Positions 63,514 to 64,000 of a DNA stretch of 64,000 bases are shown piece by piece. The notes beneath the pieces were generated by a model that saw nothing but the letters and a program-made list of their open reading frames with translations, was not told where the DNA came from and made no database searches. Origin of the DNA: Scortum barcoo (taxonomy: Eukaryota; Chordata; Actinopteri; Centrarchiformes; Terapontidae); the NCBI GenBank assembly GCA_023238725.1, contig CM041539.1:24950104-25014103 (forward strand), in the 5' to 3' direction. Position numbers and translations under genes: made by a program. Positions within the stretch are counted from its first letter, which is position 1; each line of letters opens with the position of its first letter.

Positions 63514-63780
63514 TGGGCGGCAGTAGCTCAGTCCATGGGGACTTGGCTTACGAACCAGAGGTTCGCCGGTTCAGGTCCCCAGGGACCAGTCTTCATGGAG
63601 GTGGACTGGTAGCTGGAGAGATGCCAGCACTGCCGAGGTGGCCTTGAGCAAGGCACCGAACCCCAAAACTTGCTCGGGCGCGCTGAGGGTGCAGCCCAGA
63701 GGATTGTTCTGTCTCTCCGCTAATTGCATGTGCGTGTGTGTATTCAGTGTGTGTATTCAGTCTTGTGTATGTAAAATGTA
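63514..63780 (+). mobile_element. tRNA-derived SINE
   Basis: The 5' part looks like a tRNA promoter: GGCAGTAGCTCAGTCC (A box) and GGTTCAGGTCC at 63569-63579 (B box). The 3' part has TTGAGCAAGGCACCGAACCCC, a block frequent in fish SINEs, and ends in TG-rich and A-rich sequence. About 265 bp. It directly follows the LINE fragment. Confidence 0.8.
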
Positions 63781-64000
63781 GTCTATACCAGAGTGAAAAA
63801 AATAATTAATTAGTGTGTAATTTAAAACAGTTCCTGAGCTGCTATCACAAAATCCTTGGTGATGTATTTTGTTTGACACAACAAGTAAGTCTCATGTAGC
63901 ATGTGAACTAAATGAACTGCATAATGATCCACTGAAACTTTTTCCCTACTCCTCTAGAATCTTTCGAGTCTTGTTTGAGGACAGTGAACATGTGTTCATT
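63781..64000. other. ADCK1 intron 6, right edge
   Basis: No ADCK1 exon motif is visible up to the end; the catalytic-loop exon must lie further right. Confidence 0.4.

Noticed and set aside
63514..63600. Possible tRNA gene
   Set aside because: A and B boxes are present but the cloverleaf is not complete and a SINE body follows, so it is a SINE head.

Overview
The window is nuclear DNA of a ray-finned fish, probably a percomorph teleost. The evidence is split vertebrate genes with GT-AG introns together with typical teleost transposons: Tc1-like elements with TA target duplications, Rex3, Rex1/L2-type LINEs, L1, Harbinger-like MITEs and a tRNA-derived SINE. The Rex3 copy contains sites that agree with the Rex3 PCR primers as I remember them. 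The species cannot be named from the sequence.

Three protein-coding genes are supported, all encoding proteins known to act in mitochondria or in nucleic-acid demethylation. ALKBH1 lies on the minus strand, with its first four coding exons between 4225 and 808; the rest lies off the left edge. SLIRP lies on the plus strand and is complete (four coding exons, 4468 to 7254, 101 residues). ADCK1 lies on the plus strand, with its first six coding exons at 13954 to 60228 (284 residues); the kinase C-terminal half lies off the right edge. ALKBH1 and SLIRP are head to head, with 242 bp between start codons, and share a compact promoter. I assembled every exon from reading frame, intron phase and splice sites, and the phases agree across all joins.

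Layout: 1-4225 ALKBH1 with a TIR-bearing MITE in intron 2; 4226-4467 shared promoter; 4468-7671 SLIRP with microsatellites and a LINE in intron 3; 7672-9095 intergenic DNA and the likely ADCK1 promoter with a non-coding first exon; 9096-64000 ADCK1. The ADCK1 introns are large (8.8, 21.2 and 13.6 kb for the first three between coding exons) and filled with mobile elements. These are: one Tc1 nested inside another (10157-13556); a Rex1/L2-type LINE (14270-16330); a Tc1-like element with an open 342-residue DD34E transposase (19118-20706); a long Rex3 (28640-31590); an R2/NeSL-like LINE with an inverted 5' part that is itself split by a Harbinger-like MITE (41290-42720); an L1-type LINE with a target-site duplication (47295-52042); a second copy of that MITE (53745-54291); two antisense LINEs of one family (54845-56240 and 60903-62650); another TIR element with an internal hairpin (56738-57390); and a SINE next to a LINE 3' fragment (62845-63780).

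I found no CRISPR array, rRNA, free-standing tRNA gene or prokaryote-like system. The most unusual items are the nested and rearranged transposons, one intact transposase frame, a 30-bp-arm hairpin, a cassette-exon-like segment in ADCK1 intron 1 and several long repeat-free stretches that may hold conserved regulatory DNA.
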